Assembly (NCBI GenBank): GCA_900539195.1
Contig: UQBC01000003.1
Location: 1 to 64,000 of the forward strand
Source: an uncultured Oscillospiraceae bacterium
GTDB taxonomy: Bacteria > Bacillota > Clostridia > Oscillospirales > Ruminococcaceae
Length of the DNA stretch: 64,000 bases
Reading direction: 5' to 3'
Shown here one piece after another: positions 60,612 to 64,000 of this stretch. Under the pieces are notes generated by a model. That model was given only the letters and a program-made list of their open reading frames with translations, was not told where the DNA came from and ran no database searches. Numbering within the stretch: the first letter of the stretch is position 1; every line of letters starts with the position of its first letter. A program made the translations under genes and the position numbers.

Positions 60612-63600
60612 TTATTTTACTCTGATATCTCTCAGCTTTATATAGCTTTCGTCCACTTTATCAGTATATCGCTTATCACTGCCGTCAAGAATTTCAGTAA
60701 TGCGTTTACAGCACTGACTGTAGAACTCGTCTTCATAGTGGACAATATGCGCACCGCCAAGCGGAAATCCGTCATCGGCAAAAAAATGTTTTGAAACATC
60801 TATGACATAACAACAGGTCAGCCGTGCAAATTTTTCCTCGTATTCGGCAATAAAAGCTTTCTTTTCTTCAAATGTATTATCATTGTCCGAAAGAATTTCA
60901 AGCTTGTTTTCAAGCGAAATATAACGGTTTTTAAGGTCGGCTTTGATTAAAATTATATTCTTTCCGTAACGGCTCAGAACAAAATTACAGAATCTATCAA
61001 GCATTTTATCAAGATATTCACGGCTCTTTTCACAAAACAGATATGTGCTTTCGCATTTATCCGCTATTGATTTATAGAAATCCGTGCGGAGAATAAAGTC
61101 GTCCACTTCAAAGAGCAAACCGCCGTAATTTTTCATATTGCAGATAATGTCGTACATATCGATTATAAGCCAGTCGGCGGCACTGCCCGATAAAATCCGT
61201 CTGCCTTCATGCAAAAACGCTTCTTTTAGAGTACGTCTGCGCCATGAACTACCGCAGAATTTGTCTGCACCGATATTGATATCAAACGGTATATCAGGCT
61301 CCCCCGACAGTAAGAACGGTTGTTTAAATATATATTTATCTACATATATCTCGCTTATATTGCGGTTTACCGTTTCTCTTGAAATACAACTGCCCCATAT
61401 ATCAATCACAGCAGGCTTACAGTTCTTTTCGTATTCCTCAAGTGCGTTCTTATCATCTTTTATAAGAAATATATATTCGCAGTTTTCCGTATTGGTGAAT
61501 TTATAAACAGAGGTAAGCTTCTTCGCAAGCTGTTTTTTTACAAGGAAATTTTCCTCGAAAATTATCCTGATATCCTCATACCGGCAATCTGTCAGATCAC
61601 CGTCGATACATACTACAGCGTTTATTGCGGATATCACCTTTTCTGCGCCGTGCATTCTGCCGAGTATGATTTTTGCGTCTTCGTATGACTTTACCTCATT
61701 TTCACGCAAAAGAGCAAGATAGGCGGTATTCTCAGCCGCGAACTGCTTTGAAGTAAGCTCTATCAACCTGTCGGCTACATACGTTCTGTCAAGCAATTGT
61801 GACTGATACGCTCTTGCGGTCATATTATCGTAATAGCGTATAACACGGCTGAGCCACAGATTTATATCAGGTTTGTCAAAGCAGAATTTTCCCTCTGCTT
61901 CACCTCCGATCACCATATCGGTTTTAATGCGTACATCGTCATAAAACAGCGGCTCATAGGCTGTCACCATATTGCTTGCGGCGTCACCGAAATATCCGCC
62001 TGCAACGTCTATCACGACTGGCTGAAGCAGTGATATAAAATAATCTTCATACATCCGTATGCGCTTATTGAGCGCATTCCTGTTTTTACCGTTTCTGAGC
62101 TGACCGTGCTTTGCACACATATCGCTGAAAGTCAGTCGAACGAGAATAATCCTATTCTTTGCATAACGCGAGGAAACGGTTTCAGCATACTTTTTAAGCG
62201 CCGTCTTCCATACCTTTTCATCAAAAGGCGGAGATATACGTTCAAATTTATCCTTGTTCGTATTGTAAAAATCCGAGCTTAAGAAGTTCTGTGAGGCAGT
62301 ATAATAACTGTTGCCGTATTTATAACACGACACCGCCGCCATAGTATACAGGTCGATGACTATATAGTCTGCTTTGCTGTCGCTTATATAGCTGTCAAAA
62401 TTCTTTGCTATATCAAGCCTGTTTCTTGCGTTTCCATATTTGCCCGAAAGTGCGCTCTTTTCGCTCATAAGCGAAACAGGCGATAATATAAGCGGTGTGT
62501 CGTCATAATTGTAACCGCTGTCGGAAAAAACTTTTCTCAGCACCGCAGAGCCCTGCAAAAGAAATTCCGGCTTACCGCAGATATCCGCACTTTCGCCGAG
62601 AATTCTGTTTATGCGTTCTCTTGCCGCCTTACGGCTTTCGGTAAGATTGCCGTTAAGCACAGTAACTGTATAACCGTCCGATGTGTCCTCGCACAGAACC
62701 GGTATACAGGTTATATCGGCTGTAATTCTGCCGTCTGTTCTTGTCAGCGTCAGGTCAACTATCGTACTCTCGCGGTTTTCACGCATTTCTTTCATAGATG
62801 ACAGGAGATTACCGAGCGAATAGAAGCACATAACCTCTCTGCCGTCTGCGGTTTTTATCTTTTCGGCACACTGCATAACGTGTGGGTGCGAACCTATAAT
62901 AAGGTCAGCGCCGCACTGTGCCATATATTCTGCCGTTTTATGTTGCACATTGCGTACAGTCACAGAGTTCATCTTGCCCCAGTGCTGATATGCTATTATA
63001 TATTCTGCTCCGTCATTTTTCAGTGAATTTACAAGCTCTCTGAAACGCAAAGGTTCATATTTGCCTATAAGGTGCGGTGGGATATCTTTTTCCAGTCCGT
63101 TTGATATGGAATTTACTGCTGTAAATCCGACTTTTATTCCGTTTATATCGGCTATATACGTTCCGTCGTCAAGCGTGCCTATATTAGCCATACCACCGTT
63201 TTTTATGCACCGGACAGTAGCTTCTAGACCTTTGAACCCCGTGTCGCAGTTATGATTGTTTGCAGTTACAAGCGCTGTAAATCCACAGTCTTTGACAGCA
63301 TAAATGAACGTTGAAGGCGAATTGCAATTCGGACTTCCGCTGTCGGTTCTTATTTTCTCGTATTCATAAGGCGCACCGTCAAAGCAAGTGGTTTCAAGCA
63401 CTGCAACCGAGTAATCCGCTGACTTTATCGTGCTTTTCAGCGCTTTAAATGTATCGGAAAAATCAAGCGAACGGGTCGCGGCTTTTCTTTGCTGTTCAAG
63501 CGAACACATAATATCACCGCAGAGCATAATTCTTGTTGCCGGCAAACAACGTGACATATTTCTGCCGACTGCGACCTTTACTTTAAATGTTTCGCCGTCA

Positions 63601-64000
63601 TCGGCGGTCAGCGTTACGCAGGCGATCCCGTCCGAAATCGCGGTCACCTGTCCGCCTTTTGTCACCGTTGCAACACTTTCATCATCACAGCTGAAAACGA
63701 CTGCGGGAACGATATTACGGCGTTCCCATACGATCTGTGACGTTTCGCCCCTGTCCATTGTGATCACATTCTGCGCTCTGAGGTGTTTGCATATCGGTGT
63801 AAATTCCGCAGGTCGTGACAGTTCACCTGCTATCTCCTTACCGTCACTGTAGCAGAACGCCTTTACCCTGACAAGGTACTTTCTGCCGTTGCGAAAGCCC
63901 AGTATCAGCTTGGAAAGGTTCTGCGCATAACGTGACTTTATACACTTTTCAGGCTCATCGGCATTATAGAACTGTAAAATGTAACCGTCTGCGCCGTCTA
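60612..64000 (-). CDS. large fn3 / Big_2 / CapA / double DUF6270-like protein, 5' end beyond the window
   Basis: The frame is open without a stop from 63998 to the stop at 60612 (about 1128 visible codons), so the internal GTG at 63767 is not the real start. In order: a fibronectin-III-like domain (ILQFYNADEPEKC, GRKYLVRVKAFCYSDG; about 63998-63800), and a Big_2-like domain (DDESVATVTKGGQVTAISDG). Next is a CapA/PgsA-type metallophosphoesterase-like domain (RIMLCGDIMCS, VTANNHNCDTG, GSHPHVMQ, YSLGNLLSS). Last come two related domains resembling DUF6270. The second keeps GSCISRE (about 61400-61380) and GGAHIVHYEDEFY. The first has GSAVLRKVF and lacks the His. CapA proteins take part in poly-gamma-glutamate or polysaccharide surface assembly. 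Confidence 0.85.
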   Translation of the reverse strand, partial: DGADGYILQFYNADEPEKCIKSRYAQNLSKLILGFRNGRKYLVRVKAFCYSDGKEIAGELSRPAEFTPICKHLRAQNVITMDRGETSQIVWERRNIVPAVVFSCDDESVATVTKGGQVTAISDGIACVTLTADDGETFKVKVAVGRNMSRCLPATRIMLCGDIMCSLEQQRKAATRSLDFSDTFKALKSTIKSADYSVAVLETTCFDGAPYEYEKIRTDSGSPNCNSPSTFIYAVKDCGFTALVTANNHNCDTGFKGLEATVRCIKNGGMANIGTLDDGTYIADINGIKVGFTAVNSISNGLEKDIPPHLIGKYEPLRFRELVNSLKNDGAEYIIAYQHWGKMNSVTVRNVQHKTAEYMAQCGADLIIGSHPHVMQCAEKIKTADGREVMCFYSLGNLLSSMKEMRENRESTIVDLTLTRTDGRITADITCIPVLCEDTSDGYTVTVLNGNLTESRKAARERINRILGESADICGKPEFLLQGSAVLRKVFSDSGYNYDDTPLILSPVSLMSEKSALSGKYGNARNRLDIAKNFDSYISDSKADYIVIDLYTMAAVSCYKYGNSYYTASQNFLSSDFYNTNKDKFERISPPFDEKVWKTALKKYAETVSSRYAKNRIILVRLTFSDMCAKHGQLRNGKNRNALNKRIRMYEDYFISLLQPVVIDVAGGYFGDAASNMVTAYEPLFYDDVRIKTDMVIGGEAEGKFCFDKPDINLWLSRVIRYYDNMTARAYQSQLLDRTYVADRLIELTSKQFAAENTAYLALLRENEVKSYEDAKIILGRMHGAEKVISAINAVVCIDGDLTDCRYEDIRIIFEENFLVKKQLAKKLTSVYKFTNTENCEYIFLIKDDKNALEEYEKNCKPAVIDIWGSCISRETVNRNISEIYVDKYIFKQPFLLSGEPDIPFDINIGADKFCGSSWRRRTLKEAFLHEGRRILSGSAADWLIIDMYDIICNMKNYGGLLFEVDDFILRTDFYKSIADKCESTYLFCEKSREYLDKMLDRFCNFVLSRYGKNIILIKADLKNRYISLENKLEILSDNDNTFEEKKAFIAEYEEKFARLTCCYVIDVSKHFFADDGFPLGGAHIVHYEDEFYSQCCKRITEILDGSDKRYTDKVDESYIKLRDIRVK

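Noticed and set aside
60612..63767. CapA gene starting at the GTG at 63767
   Set aside because: The frame continues without a stop to the right edge and the upstream residues form an fn3-like domain. The GTG falls inside the start of the Big_2-like domain.

Overview
The window looks like one contig of a low-to-mid GC anaerobic Firmicute of the Clostridia, most likely a gut Oscillospiraceae/Ruminococcaceae relative (Ruminococcus or Eubacterium siraeum type). The evidence is an rpoB-rpoC-rpsL-rpsG-fusA-tuf block, an ECF transporter module next to truA, a SPOCS (DUF3794) spore-coat type protein, Thr/Pro-rich linkers, CBM-bearing glycosidases and consistent TTGACA-17-TATAAT promoters. The assignment rests on protein recognition only. 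The left end is not genomic: bases 7-39 are the Nextera read-1 adapter, so the first gene is cut there. The last gene runs open off the right edge.

Layout. 40-14392 (all minus): a SPOCS protein and an FabG/YmfI-like reductase lie downstream of a long head-to-tail cluster that reads, in transcription order, ruvC-ruvA-ruvB, glmM, DUF6054, an rRNA-methyltransferase-like protein, ecfA1-ecfA2-ecfT, truA, DUF5711, cvpA and a zinc-finger Clp ATPase (ClpE type). 14594-20188 (plus): an ApbE-NusG_II-Gx transporter operon, DUF896, an unrecognised sensor-like protein and an OmpR-type two-component system. 20248-24649: two divergent LacI regulators sharing an operator-rich intergenic region, tatD, a first copy of a GC-rich repeat element, and a CorC-like CBS protein. 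24692-29352 (minus): GNAT, galM, and a Ca2+/Mn2+-type P-ATPase behind a yybP-ykoY (Mn2+) riboswitch with a clear terminator switch. 29380-38931 (minus): two MoxR-DUF58-membrane protein modules, one ending in a transglutaminase, separated by a DHH phosphoesterase with its own promoter. 39154-42049: a YkgJ-type cysteine-cluster protein, mreB and cca. 42133-54182 (minus): tuf, fusA, rpsG, rpsL, rpoC, rpoB. 54183-55992: a second copy of the repeat element, an orphan membrane protein and a small XRE regulator. 56052-64000 (minus): an intracellular GH2 and GH26 pair and a very large fn3/Big_2/CapA/DUF6270-like protein.

How the parts work together. The minus-strand core carries housekeeping functions: recombination, cell-wall precursor synthesis, vitamin uptake, tRNA modification, proteolysis, transcription and translation. 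Regulation can be read directly at many junctions. The most notable cases are the Mn2+ riboswitch, a consensus str-operon promoter whose -35 and spacer overlap the 3' arm of the rpoBC terminator, and a LacI-type palindrome sitting on its own gene's promoter.

The most unusual items are (1) a dispersed repeat element, present twice, each time bracketed by two near-identical copies of a local hairpin, as if it inserts at hairpins or terminators and duplicates them; and (2) the right-edge multidomain protein with a CapA phosphoesterase-like domain and two SGNH/DUF6270-like domains, only one of which keeps the expected active-site residues.
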